DNA of 43,865 nucleotides, from positions 1-43,865 of the forward strand of contig JBIOHP010000031.1 in assembly GCA_044449065.1 (NCBI GenBank), given 5' to 3'. Of this stretch, positions 1 through 7,022 are shown one piece after another. How positions within the stretch are numbered: position 1 is the first letter of the stretch; each line of letters begins with the position of its first letter. Position numbers and translations under genes: made by a program. Origin of the DNA: JBIOHP01 sp044449065 (GTDB lineage: Bacteria > Bacteroidota > Ignavibacteria > UBA10030 > SZUA-254). The notes under the pieces were generated by a model, which was not told where the DNA came from, did not search any database, and worked only from the letters and a program-made list of their open reading frames with translations.

Positions 1-143
1 CCTGCGGGTCGCCCCCTCCTCCCGCCCAAACAACGGTCGGGACAGCTCACAGCCCGCCTGACCGGACGGGCTAGGATGTGAACGGCCATCGATGAGCATC
101 TTGTACGCTGAAATGTTTTCTTAACTGAAACAGAAATTGCATA

Positions 144-185
144 CCCCTCCCTGTCCGACCAGCAGGGCGGACTCTTAGGGAGGGG
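144..185. repeat. GC-rich composite stem-loop
   Basis: The outer arms CCCCTCCCT (144-152) and AGGGAGGGG (177-185) are perfectly complementary. Inner arms GTCCG (153-157) and CGGAC (168-172) extend the stem after a small asymmetric bulge. The AT palindrome CTTAAAA..TTTTAAG follows directly. It may be a palindromic repeat or a transcription terminator for the minus-strand genes to its right. There is no clean U-tract, so the role is not settled. Confidence 0.55.
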
Positions 186-196
186 CTTAAAAAGTT

Positions 197-292
197 TTAA
201 GCATAGATTATATGTTCTCCGGGGTGGGCGTATTGCAGTTCGAAGAGGTTGGATTCGGAGTTAGTCTTCGCGGTAAACACATCCTCATAATA
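197..292 (-). pseudogene. Possible C-terminal gene fragment (SusD/RagB-like flavour)
   Basis: Read on the minus strand, a stop-bounded frame of about 31 codons contains TNSESNLFELQYAHPGEH and ends at a stop at 197-199. The NSESNLFELQYA stretch resembles the NSxExIFExQYA segment of SusD/RagB lipoproteins, but the frame lacks the rest of that domain and any start codon with a ribosome binding site. It could be chance coding. Low confidence. Confidence 0.2.
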
Positions 293-305
293 TTATAACG
301 TTGCT

Positions 306-872
306 TCATTCTCGAATCACATCGTCACTTATCAGCTTCGTAGTATCGGGGACGCGTAAATAACATAGCCGATCGTTTCGTCGATATATTTTCTCAATCC
401 TTTCAATCGGCAAACCAATTTCTTGCAACAGACATGTTTCCAATAATATCCTGAGTCTATGAGTTGCGTAAAGCAAATCTGATTTTTTTAAGATATTACT
501 ATTTAGTGAGTTTTTATTAAAATGAGTGAAATGATTTCTCGTAGAGACAATTTGTTCAATAAATTCATTAAAATCATGGATAAATAGCGTCATAACTGGT
601 TCGGATCTACTCAGTAATTCCCTCAATCTTTTTCTCTGGGAATATTCATTCGCATATTTCAAACGAGCAATAATAGCATTCTTATGGTCTTTTGTTGTAA
701 TCGATGGAATTGCTTCCATCAACGGTTTGAATATTAATTCATTAAATTCATTTTCGTTCTTAACATAATTCCCATCAAATAGAAGTCGATGGAATGATTC
801 GAGCGCTTGGGTATAATTGAGAAATTTATTATTGAGGTATAGAGAAGAATTATTCATTACTGAAAAATACAA
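306..872 (-). CDS. apeA: ApeA-like anti-phage protein, C-terminal HEPN fragment
   Basis: This fragment of up to 188 aa carries the HEPN ribonuclease domain of an ApeA-type abortive-infection protein. The HEPN signature is visible as RNHFTH (an Rx4H motif) in a helical context. The first possible codon is TTG at 872, but the frame stays open upstream through WFCRENLLRPVYDLYFSV to about 945, past the stop of the ApeA N-terminal part at 929. The two parts therefore look like one gene broken by a single-base deletion. ApeA proteins are usually a single chain of about 500 aa in which the N-terminal domain controls a C-terminal HEPN RNase. As written this part has no convincing start, so it is probably inactive unless the frameshift is an assembly error or is bypassed. 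Confidence 0.7.
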   Translation of the reverse strand: MYFSVMNNSSLYLNNKFLNYTQALESFHRLLFDGNYVKNENEFNELIFKPLMEAIPSITTKDHKNAIIARLKYANEYSQRKRLRELLSRSEPVMTLFIHDFNEFIEQIVSTRNHFTHFNKNSLNSNILKKSDLLYATHRLRILLETCLLQEIGLPIERIEKIYRRNDRLCYLRVPDTTKLISDDVIRE

Positions 873-928
873 ATCATAAACAGGTCTTAATAGGTTCTCT
901 CTACAGAACCAATTCTTTAGGCAGATTG

Positions 929-1759
929 TTAAATTAAAATATCTTGTATGTCCGGATAACTAAAAATCATATCCCTCGCATAAATATCTTCCGATTCATC
1001 AACAGCTATTCTTATTGCATAATAGACGTCGATATATCTAGGAAATGTTTTTCCATCTGATGACTCCTCAATAATATCATCACGAGTGATCTTAAGGGAG
1101 ATTGGAAACGTAGAGCGTCCCAAACCTAATGCCACAAAATTACGAAGAAGGTAATCGATTTTATCTATGAACTCATCGAATTGAATTGCCTTGTCTGTAC
1201 GAATAGAAAAAAAAGTCTTTTGTCTTATTGACATTTCCTTAAAAATATTCGATACTGCTGAAAAGCCAAAGGTTAATTCAATGCTTAACCCATCCAAAGC
1301 TGCCTTGATATTATCCGGAATAGTATATGTAATTGCCCTGCCTGTAACTTTGATTCCATCCTGGGTAAGATACTTGGGCTCAAAACCTGTAATTCCTAAC
1401 CATTCTTCCAGGAAAGCATATCTAATTTTAAAAGTCGAGAATACAAGATCATCAACCGAACCGAAAAGATAACCTATAAATACAAATTGAGCGTGATATC
1501 TGGACGACGAGAACTTAGGAAACTCCATATGGGTTGTACCTGACCATATGCATCTATATAATGTAATCTTTTCTGCATCTGTTGTTTCACCTAATATAAT
1601 ATCTATCGGTTCGGTATGCTTTTGGTTAAACAATTCGGAAAATGATCCCATCAGTTCCAATTCAATCCCATTCATAGGATTAAATGTTAATATTCCTGGT
1701 ATTCTATTCAGTTCGTTAGACGGACGCCACCAAAAACCTTTCTTCTGAAATGCTTCCAT
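929..1759 (-). CDS. apeA: ApeA-like anti-phage protein, N-terminal domain (frameshifted gene)
   Basis: The 276-aa product matches the ApeA N-terminal domain: FWWRPSNELNRIPGILTF at the start (family pattern FWxP...vPGxLtf), then NGIELELMG and a beta-rich body. In known systems this domain sits before a HEPN RNase that acts in anti-phage defence. The frame ends at 929 after YPDIQD, and the expected continuation lies in the -1 frame (YFNLTICLKNWFCRENL) leading straight into the HEPN fragment. One missing base near 945, perhaps in the TTTT run, explains the break. The ATG at 1759 is preceded by GAGGAAAA, a plausible ribosome binding site. Repaired, the protein would be about 484 aa, a normal length for the family. 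Confidence 0.75.
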   Translation of the reverse strand: MEAFQKKGFWWRPSNELNRIPGILTFNPMNGIELELMGSFSELFNQKHTEPIDIILGETTDAEKITLYRCIWSGTTHMEFPKFSSSRYHAQFVFIGYLFGSVDDLVFSTFKIRYAFLEEWLGITGFEPKYLTQDGIKVTGRAITYTIPDNIKAALDGLSIELTFGFSAVSNIFKEMSIRQKTFFSIRTDKAIQFDEFIDKIDYLLRNFVALGLGRSTFPISLKITRDDIIEESSDGKTFPRYIDVYYAIRIAVDESEDIYARDMIFSYPDIQDILI

Positions 1760-1859
1760 TTTGTATTTTCCTCATATTGGATGTGTATTGAAATTTTGAT
1801 TTAGTGCTCTCCATCCGATTGCAATAATAAAGGGGGCGTGAAAAAAGACTATTTGTTGC

Positions 1860-2606
1860 TCACACCGGGGGTCGCCCAGTCTTTTCAAATTGTTCTTTAT
1901 CCAATTCTGTAACCAAACTAATCAGAATTTCATCAATGAGTGCATCAGCCATTAATCTATTCGCCCATTTCCACCAATAAGGTCGGTAAATGATGATGTC
2001 ATATCTCTTCGGTTGGCTATCTTTATTTTCCTCGCGAAGGGCGGAAACTATTATTCTCGGCCCGCTATACATTATTCCGAGGAGAGTGAAGCCATTTTCT
2101 TTAGCAAGAGGTTGCAAATTGAAATGTGCGAAGAACCACGCCGTGACGAACCGGCCCTCCGCGCTACCCGACCTCGCGAGACGAAATCTCTTGTTCGGAG
2201 GTGCGCTCTCTTTGAAATACAAAATTCTCGCTAATAAGACAAGGTGTGCGCACGCCTCTACACAAATCTCAGCCCTTGTGTAGGTAGAATTTCGCCCATG
2301 GACCACAGCATTGGAAAGATTCCAAGTTGCTTTAAAATATGATCTAAGAGCTTCATTATGTGCCCCCTTGAGCTTGCGATTGAAATATTTAGCCAGTATT
2401 TCGACAGAATCTGTATTGCTCACATTAATATCTGTTCCGACATATCTTTTTCTGAAAAGCAGAGCTCCAACAGAAACTATCGTCTCCCGACATAGGATAC
2501 CAATTGCATGATAATCTGTTTCTGACTGGGCAGTTTGCAAAGTCGTTCGAGCTGAACGAAGATTCTGGTCAATATTAGACCAGGCTTCCAAGGGATCTTT
2601 ACTCAT
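1860..2606 (-). CDS. Hypothetical protein, HEPN-like helical N-terminal half
   Basis: I do not recognise this 248-aa protein with certainty. Residues about 1-130 are helical, with an IGILCRETIV segment and WNLSNAVVHGRNSTYTRAE, which resembles HEPN-like helical bundles found beside defence genes. The C-terminal part is rich in aromatic residues (IIIYRPYWWKWANRL). No catalytic Rx4-6H motif is clear. Its ATG overlaps the 3' end of the upstream reductase gene by 8 nt (2599-2606), and a G-rich stretch precedes it, so the two are probably co-transcribed. The last five codons (GRPPV) are encoded by a copy of the GGGCGACCCC repeat seen at 3656-3784, so the natural C-terminus may have been replaced by repeat insertion. 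Confidence 0.6.
   Translation of the reverse strand: MSKDPLEAWSNIDQNLRSARTTLQTAQSETDYHAIGILCRETIVSVGALLFRKRYVGTDINVSNTDSVEILAKYFNRKLKGAHNEALRSYFKATWNLSNAVVHGRNSTYTRAEICVEACAHLVLLARILYFKESAPPNKRFRLARSGSAEGRFVTAWFFAHFNLQPLAKENGFTLLGIMYSGPRIIVSALREENKDSQPKRYDIIIYRPYWWKWANRLMADALIDEILISLVTELDKEQFEKTGRPPV
1868..1878. repeat. Remnant of the GGGGTCGCCCA terminal repeat
   Basis: GGGGTCGCCCA here is identical to the left end of the inverted-repeat element at 3656-3666. It forms the last codons of the 248-aa minus-strand gene. A further 9-base match (GGGTCGCCC) lies at 6-14. No complete partner arm is visible close by, so this is a solo end or remnant. Confidence 0.5.
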
Positions 2607-3564
2607 ACTCCCCCCTCGTTAAATATTCAATAATTTTTTTGCCGTGCTCTCTGCCGTTCTCGATGAATATGTTGTTGGTAAATTTTCCGCCCACAATGCC
2701 GCCGGCGACGAACATATTTGGAATGTTGGTCATAAAACTTTCCGGGTTGTGGCAGGGAACAAGCGAATCGGTTTCTATCTCAATGCCGATCTTTCTCAGG
2801 AACGGGACGTCCGGCACGTAGCCGGTGAGCACAAACACAAAATCGGATTGCAGCGCTAAATGTTTGCCGGCGGTTTCCAGCACCGTCATACCCGTGGTGA
2901 ACTCCCTTACCACGGTATTGGGATGAAATTTAATGGAACCCTTCGCTACCCTGTTTTCAAAATCCGGAATAACCCAGTACTTCACTCCCTCGCTTATTTG
3001 TTCTCCCCGGTGAACCACTGTTACACGCGCGCCGTGCCGGTAGAGATCGAGTGCGGCTTCCACTGCGGAGTTCTTCCCTCCCACAATGAGCACATCCTGA
3101 TGATAATACGGCAGCGGACCCCGGTAGAAATGGGATACATGCGGCAGGTGTTCTCCCGGCACATTGAGGAGGTTGGGAGTAAAATAATAACCCGTCGCAA
3201 CAACCACTGCAAGCGACTGGTACTCGTGTCCTTTGGAAGTCTTCAGGAAAAATACCTTCTCCGTTTTAGTTACCGAAATAACTTCCTCAAAAAAGGAACA
3301 GGAAAGCTGGTAATATTCCGCCGCGCCGCGATAGTAATTGACACAATCCCTTGAGGTCGGGCGCACAGTTGGGACAATGAACGGCAATCCGCCGATTGCA
3401 AGCAGTTCCGGCGTCGAGAAAAACGACATATCCTGCTGAAAATGCTGGATCGCGTTGGCTATCCCGCCCTTATCGATCACAAGGTATTTCAATCCCGCTT
3501 TTTTCGCTTCGATTGCGCAGGAAAGTCCCGCCGGTCCGGCTCCGATAATAATTATATCATGCAT
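2599..3564 (-). CDS. ypdA: YpdA-family FAD/NAD(P)H disulfide reductase (putative bacillithiol reductase)
   Basis: This 321-aa cytoplasmic flavoprotein has two Rossmann dinucleotide sites: GAGPAG at residues 8-13 for FAD, and VGGKNSAVEA at 161-170 for NAD(P)H. An ATG-type motif (VVATGYYF) lies at 121-128, and AGGIVGG near the C-terminus closes the FAD site. Length and motif order match the YpdA/Bdr family, which is proposed to reduce bacillithiol disulfide in bacteria using low-molecular-weight thiols. It lacks the CxxC pair of thioredoxin reductases. The usual family motif has Cys in GxGPCG; here the residue is Ala12, with a Cys at 16 instead. The downstream hypothetical gene overlaps its stop by 8 nt. 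Confidence 0.8.
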   Translation of the reverse strand: MHDIIIIGAGPAGLSCAIEAKKAGLKYLVIDKGGIANAIQHFQQDMSFFSTPELLAIGGLPFIVPTVRPTSRDCVNYYRGAAEYYQLSCSFFEEVISVTKTEKVFFLKTSKGHEYQSLAVVVATGYYFTPNLLNVPGEHLPHVSHFYRGPLPYYHQDVLIVGGKNSAVEAALDLYRHGARVTVVHRGEQISEGVKYWVIPDFENRVAKGSIKFHPNTVVREFTTGMTVLETAGKHLALQSDFVFVLTGYVPDVPFLRKIGIEIETDSLVPCHNPESFMTNIPNMFVAGGIVGGKFTNNIFIENGREHGKKIIEYLTRGEYE

Positions 3565-4083
3565 GACAGTTTAATGATTAGTTATTTGTTAGTTCAATAA
3601 TGGTAATATATCTATTTTTATTGAAAGAGATTTTGAATTATTAATATTGGATACGGGGGTCGCCCAAAAAGAACTTACCTCCCTTTGCTGAGTCATGCTG
3701 AACTCGTTTCAGCATCTTTTTTCATCAAGACTCGGATCCTGAAACAAGTTCAGGATGACTCATTATACCTTTTTGGGCGACCCCATAGGTGTAGCGTCCG
3801 ACTCTTCTGACGGTGCAGACGGGTACCACGATTGGATAACTACCATACCCCTCTTTCACTGCGAAATGTACTCATTTATGTATGTCCATATCTTTTCACA
3901 TTTTAAAAAAATCTAATAGAAAAAATATCCTTTAAAACAAACAAAATTTGCAGGTGGGATTTTTTACAAAAAACTGGAAAACGTAATAAATATTTATATT
4001 ACAGTGTTGGAAATAATAGAAGAGGATTGGACGTAAATTAGCAATAATCTTCAAAATAATTAATTTACAGAAAGGAAGGATTT
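3565..4083. other. Intergenic region containing the inverted-repeat element
   Basis: This 519-bp AT-rich gap separates the minus-strand reductase gene from the plus-strand 56-aa gene. Apart from the element at 3656-3784 it holds a short GC patch, GTAGCGTCCGACTCTTCTGA (3789-3808) with partial self-complementarity (CGTC/GACG), which looks like another dispersed palindromic repeat. Promoters for both flanking genes should lie here, but I could not assign them. The 56-aa gene has a good ribosome binding site at about 4072-4080. Confidence 0.5.
3656..3784. mobile_element. 129-bp MITE/REP-like inverted-repeat element
   Basis: The terminal arms GGGGTCGCCCAAAAA (3656-3670) and TTTTTGGGCGACCCC (3770-3784) are perfect 15-bp inverted repeats. 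Inside lies a second pair of arms, at 3690-3716 and 3735-3761, complementary over 27 bases with about three mismatches. Each of those is itself a near-palindrome of the form CTGAAC-n-GTTTCAG. The element encodes nothing, so it is a non-autonomous element or a bacterial interspersed repeat. No clear target-site duplication is seen. Parts of its end recur at 6-14 and 1868-1878. Confidence 0.7.
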
Positions 4084-4254
4084 ATGAACCGGGTATTCGA
4101 ATTTCTTGGCATCTCCACCAAGGGAAAACTCCCCCGTGTTCTGGTCGGTTTAACGCTTATCGTTTGCGGAACATTTTTAATTCACGGCACGGGCGGGTTA
4201 ATTCTTGCAAACATGGGCGCTTTCCCATTTACCTACGGTTTGTTTGATTGGTAA
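4084..4254 (+). CDS. 56-aa small membrane protein, DUF2892/YgaP-TM-like
   Basis: A short gene with ATG at 4084 sits behind a strong purine-rich ribosome binding site (AGAAAGGAAGG, about 4069-4079), which supports real translation. The protein begins MNRVFEFLGIS, has KGKLPRVLVGLTLIVCGTF as a transmembrane segment, and then a second hydrophobic stretch (GGLILANMGAFPFTYG). The layout, with a basic residue before VLVGL and a second helix ending in a PxxxG turn, resembles the DUF2892 (YgaP-like) inner-membrane domain. It is shorter than usual and lacks the terminal CPLY motif. No enzymatic role can be read from it. It stands alone, with 710 bp before the cytochrome cluster. Confidence 0.65.
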   Translation: MNRVFEFLGISTKGKLPRVLVGLTLIVCGTFLIHGTGGLILANMGAFPFTYGLFDW

Positions 4255-4487
4255 GAAAATGAACCCGCATCGCTAAAAATTTTGACCGATGCTGCGCGAT
4301 GAAACTGCTCGCAATAACTTTTCAAACTGTTTCTGTATTTAGTGCCAATTAGTTTTCAATTAGATTGAATTGCTTGTTTTAATTGGCATTGTTCATATTT
4401 TCAACACTCCTAAAATCAGCCCCTTTCAATAAATTTATAGGCAGATTTTTACCTTAAAAACCTCATTCCTTAATCCCGCATCATACA

Positions 4488-4510
4488 TTGATTTGGGTCA
4501 AATAACCCAA
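4488..4510. promoter_or_regulatory. FNR/CRP-like dyad overlapping TTGGGT/ACCCAA arms
   Basis: TTGAT-TTGG-GTCAA (4488-4501) differs by one base from the TTGAT-N4-ATCAA pattern bound by FNR/CRP-family regulators. It overlaps the inverted repeat TTGGGT (4493-4498) / ACCCAA (4505-4510). The 11-mer ATTTGACCCAA, read on the minus strand here, recurs on the plus strand at 4828-4838. This would fit redox-responsive control of the cytochrome cluster, but no regulator gene is nearby. Confidence 0.4.
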
Positions 4511-4930
4511 TGTAATAGCTCTCATCCTTCCAGTTTAACTTCATTAAACTTAAGCTTTTAAGCAATTTCGGTGGATGAAACTTTCCGTTAATCCCGTTGG
4601 TGATCATTTAAAATCAACTATATCTTTGCCTCACTGGAGTTTGCAGGTCTTAAATCGTTTTACAAAAACGTTAAATTCGAGCTATTTTATTAGATATTTC
4701 ATAATATTTATATTAAAATATTATAAAAAATGAGAAAGGAAAAACAACTTTCTTATTTCAATTTTTCCCACACCCCGAATTTAATCCATTTTGGCATGTT
4801 CTGGTAATTGCTCTCATAAAAAGTGCTATTTGACCCAATAAATAATTCAGTGTTGAGAAAATATATGAATTTATGGCGAGAATGGCATTAATAAAGCCAA
4901 TTTAGCCGTTATTACTTGGCACCCTTCATG

Positions 4931-4944
4931 ATGATTTATATCAT
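4931..4944. promoter_or_regulatory. ATGAT-N4-ATCAT dyad directly before the first cytochrome gene
   Basis: A perfect 5-bp dyad with TTAT as spacer lies 20 bp upstream of the ATG at 4965, with spacing like FNR/CRP-family half-sites. There is no Shine-Dalgarno between it and the ATG, as is common in Bacteroidota. It could be an operator or a weak hairpin near the translation start. Confidence 0.35.
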
Positions 4945-4964
4945 AAGTTTATTATGCAATAACA

Positions 4965-6173
4965 ATGTTAAAACTCCGGGATATTTTAATTTTCAGCTTA
5001 CTGCTGGGCCTCCTTTGGATGGGTGAATCTCCAAGTGAGAAAGTGAAAATATTATATCCCTCCCTCCAGGATTCGACCTCTTATGATGAAGGAAGAACAC
5101 TTCTCGTTTCAATGGAAAAAGATTCAACCGGCTTTTTGCTGGTCTCCACCCAATGGCAATTATTGAAGTACATTAATTTTTCCGATTCGGCAGCCAAAGG
5201 AAATTTTCCCAAAACGTTTTTACAGTATTTCAAGCCGCATACAACAATCCAAAAATTGTGGTATACATTTCAGATCTCGAATTATTTCACCGCCCCGGAA
5301 TCGGTAACGTTTAAGTATACCGACACGATGAACGTACGAACGTTCTGGCAAAGGCCTGAATTTGCGACTCTCCTGAAGGAAGTGAAGGAAGCGCAAGCGA
5401 ATTACCTCATCTTGAATATTGCCGGCTGGATTGATACATCGTGTACGACGCCGTATGATGATCCTAACGCGGATAACCATGGCTTATACAAACTTCACAT
5501 TCGTCTCGTGCCGGGAGTAAATACAATTTACTTCGCGCCCTCAGGAAAGAAAAATGACGCAATGGAATTCACAACATCATACGTCAATGAATCCAAGCCC
5601 CTTGATGCGCGGACTTCCCACTTCCATAATTCAGATCTCGAAAAAAGTTGTACTCCCTGTCATGAAGGTTTGCCCAGCGCCGATAGCGGCGCCTCGATGA
5701 AAGCCGATTGTCCGGTTTGCCATAAAATGCCTCCGCCCGACCTGACAATCCATTCGCCGGTGGAAATGAAAGAATGCGGAACATGCCATAGCTGGTCGGC
5801 GGAAAAGAAAATAATGATGGTCACAAAAGGCGTGCCCGACGCGTGTTTCGATTGCCATCCGGATAAAAAAACATCCATCGATAGTTCAAAGTCTGCGCAT
5901 CCGGTTGCTTCCGATTGCACTATATGCCACTCCCCGCATAGCAGCAAGGTTACCACGCTGTTGAAAAAGAATATCTACGAGCTCTGCACCGGTTGTCATG
6001 ATGAACAAAGATTGAATCATCCGGTCGGCAAGCATCCGCTCCGTTTTGCGCTCACGAAAACCGGCGAGGAAATTTCCTGCGTCAGTTGTCATAATCCGCA
6101 TGGCTCGGATAACGAACATCTCCTGGCAATGGGCGGCGGACCCATGGCTGTTTGCGTGAAATGTCATCAATGA
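4965..6173 (+). CDS. Octahaem c-type cytochrome with haem-free N-terminal domain
   Basis: This 402-aa exported protein has a signal peptide (MLKLRDILIFSLLLGLLWMG). Residues about 25-225 carry no haem motif and look beta-rich. From residue 229 to the C-terminus there are eight CXXCH sites: CTPCH, CPVCH, CGTCH, CFDCH, CTICH, CTGCH, CVSCH and CVKCH. The last four follow the doubled-CXXCH pattern, with HNPHGS/HSPHSS after the haem site. Such proteins carry electrons in the periplasm or at the cell surface. It is the first gene of the cluster, and its stop overlaps the ATG of the next gene (ATGA, 6170-6173), indicating translational coupling. The N-terminal domain is not one I recognise; it could bind a partner protein or polysaccharide. 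Confidence 0.85.
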   Translation: MLKLRDILIFSLLLGLLWMGESPSEKVKILYPSLQDSTSYDEGRTLLVSMEKDSTGFLLVSTQWQLLKYINFSDSAAKGNFPKTFLQYFKPHTTIQKLWYTFQISNYFTAPESVTFKYTDTMNVRTFWQRPEFATLLKEVKEAQANYLILNIAGWIDTSCTTPYDDPNADNHGLYKLHIRLVPGVNTIYFAPSGKKNDAMEFTTSYVNESKPLDARTSHFHNSDLEKSCTPCHEGLPSADSGASMKADCPVCHKMPPPDLTIHSPVEMKECGTCHSWSAEKKIMMVTKGVPDACFDCHPDKKTSIDSSKSAHPVASDCTICHSPHSSKVTTLLKKNIYELCTGCHDEQRLNHPVGKHPLRFALTKTGEEISCVSCHNPHGSDNEHLLAMGGGPMAVCVKCHQ

Positions 6174-7018
6174 TTGCATCGATTTCAAAATATTGTACGT
6201 ATATCGTTCTGCTGGCAGCGGCATCGATCTCGCATACTCAGACGGTGAGTGATCTCGGTATGATGGGTGGAAGCGGATTAACATTTACGCCGATTCTCGC
6301 TGTCACTCCGGAATCGCATTTCCGATTCGATATGACGCGGTTGAATTTTCTCAACGCAGGAACGGGTAACATAAACACCTTTGGGATCACAGGCGGACTC
6401 TCCTCCAATATGGAATTTTCCGCGAAATTTCAATCCGTTCAAGCAGGAACTTCCCTCTCGCCGGCTTTCATCGGGTTCGGGGGAAAAATAGTGGCTCCGT
6501 TAGATTTTCCATACGGGACCCATATTGCATTTTGGGATGAGGTTGTCTCAACGTCAAATGTAGTCTCCTTAAAGCTTATGCCCATACGCGTCAATCGTGC
6601 AATGATTATTATCCAACCCGGTATTCTCCGGTACCTTAATGGCGATTTACTCATGGGACTTACTTCGATTGATAATACAAAACGGTTGGTATTCGGATTC
6701 AATGGTTCTCGCAGTCTCAACGGGTGGCTAAAGATCGGCGGGGAGTTTCAAAATAATTACTATGGTATCAACGACCGGCAGGAATCGATGCTCATCCTTC
6801 TGCGCCCCCAATCAAATCTTTGCCTCCAGTTGAGTCCGGGATACCTGCAATCTTCAGCCGCATCTTCCTGGATGTTTTCCATCGGCATATGCGCCTCCAC
6901 CGCCGGTATTGAATTTATAAATCCCGAAAAACCTAAAGAGAAACCGATGCTGGTACCCTCGATTGACGACCTGGAGAAACAGCTCAACGAAGAGAAGAAG
7001 AAAGAGAAAGAGAATTAA
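6170..7018 (+). CDS. Predicted outer-membrane beta-structured protein of the cytochrome cluster
   Basis: The ATG at 6170 overlaps the stop of the octahaem cytochrome gene; upstream in-frame ATG 6161 and TTG 6152 are less likely. From 6170 the product is 283 aa with a signal peptide (YIVLLAAASISHTQ). The body alternates polar and hydrophobic residues in short strands separated by Gly/Asn turns (GGKIVAPLDFPYG, RLVFGFNGSRSL), as in small outer-membrane beta-barrels. It ends in an unusual charged helix (DDLEKQLNEEKKKEKEN) instead of a terminal aromatic beta-signal, so a peripheral or periplasmic tail is likely. I recognise no family. Placement between a multihaem cytochrome and an NHL lipoprotein suggests an envelope conduit component. 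The NHL gene starts 4 nt downstream. Confidence 0.65.
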   Translation: MIASISKYCTYIVLLAAASISHTQTVSDLGMMGGSGLTFTPILAVTPESHFRFDMTRLNFLNAGTGNINTFGITGGLSSNMEFSAKFQSVQAGTSLSPAFIGFGGKIVAPLDFPYGTHIAFWDEVVSTSNVVSLKLMPIRVNRAMIIIQPGILRYLNGDLLMGLTSIDNTKRLVFGFNGSRSLNGWLKIGGEFQNNYYGINDRQESMLILLRPQSNLCLQLSPGYLQSSAASSWMFSIGICASTAGIEFINPEKPKEKPMLVPSIDDLEKQLNEEKKKEKEN

Positions 7019-7022
7019 AATT

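Larger units (their letters stand above)
1..305. other. Left-edge intergenic region downstream of the apeA remnant
   Basis: No intact gene is visible. The stretch holds a GC-rich stem-loop at 144-185, a short AT palindrome at 186-201 (CTTAAAA/TTTTAAG arms), and a short minus-strand reading frame at 197-292 that looks like a protein tail. The bases at 6-14 (GGGTCGCCC) match the end of the inverted-repeat element found at 3656. The region looks like an accumulation of repeats and debris. Confidence 0.5.
4255..4964. other. Long AT-rich upstream region of the cytochrome cluster
   Basis: I see no gene in these 710 bases. Instead there are several dyads: an FNR/CRP-like site at 4488-4501 overlapping TTGGGT..ACCCAA arms (4493-4510), an inverse-orientation copy of ATTTGACCCAA at 4828-4838, and ATGAT-TTAT-ATCAT at 4931-4944 just before the first cytochrome gene. 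The layout suggests a regulatory leader or promoter region. A small RNA cannot be excluded. Confidence 0.5.

Noticed and set aside
3656..3784. CRISPR-like repeat or rho-independent terminator
   Set aside because: There is a single nested palindrome, not a regular array with spacers, and no U-tract follows the outer arms.
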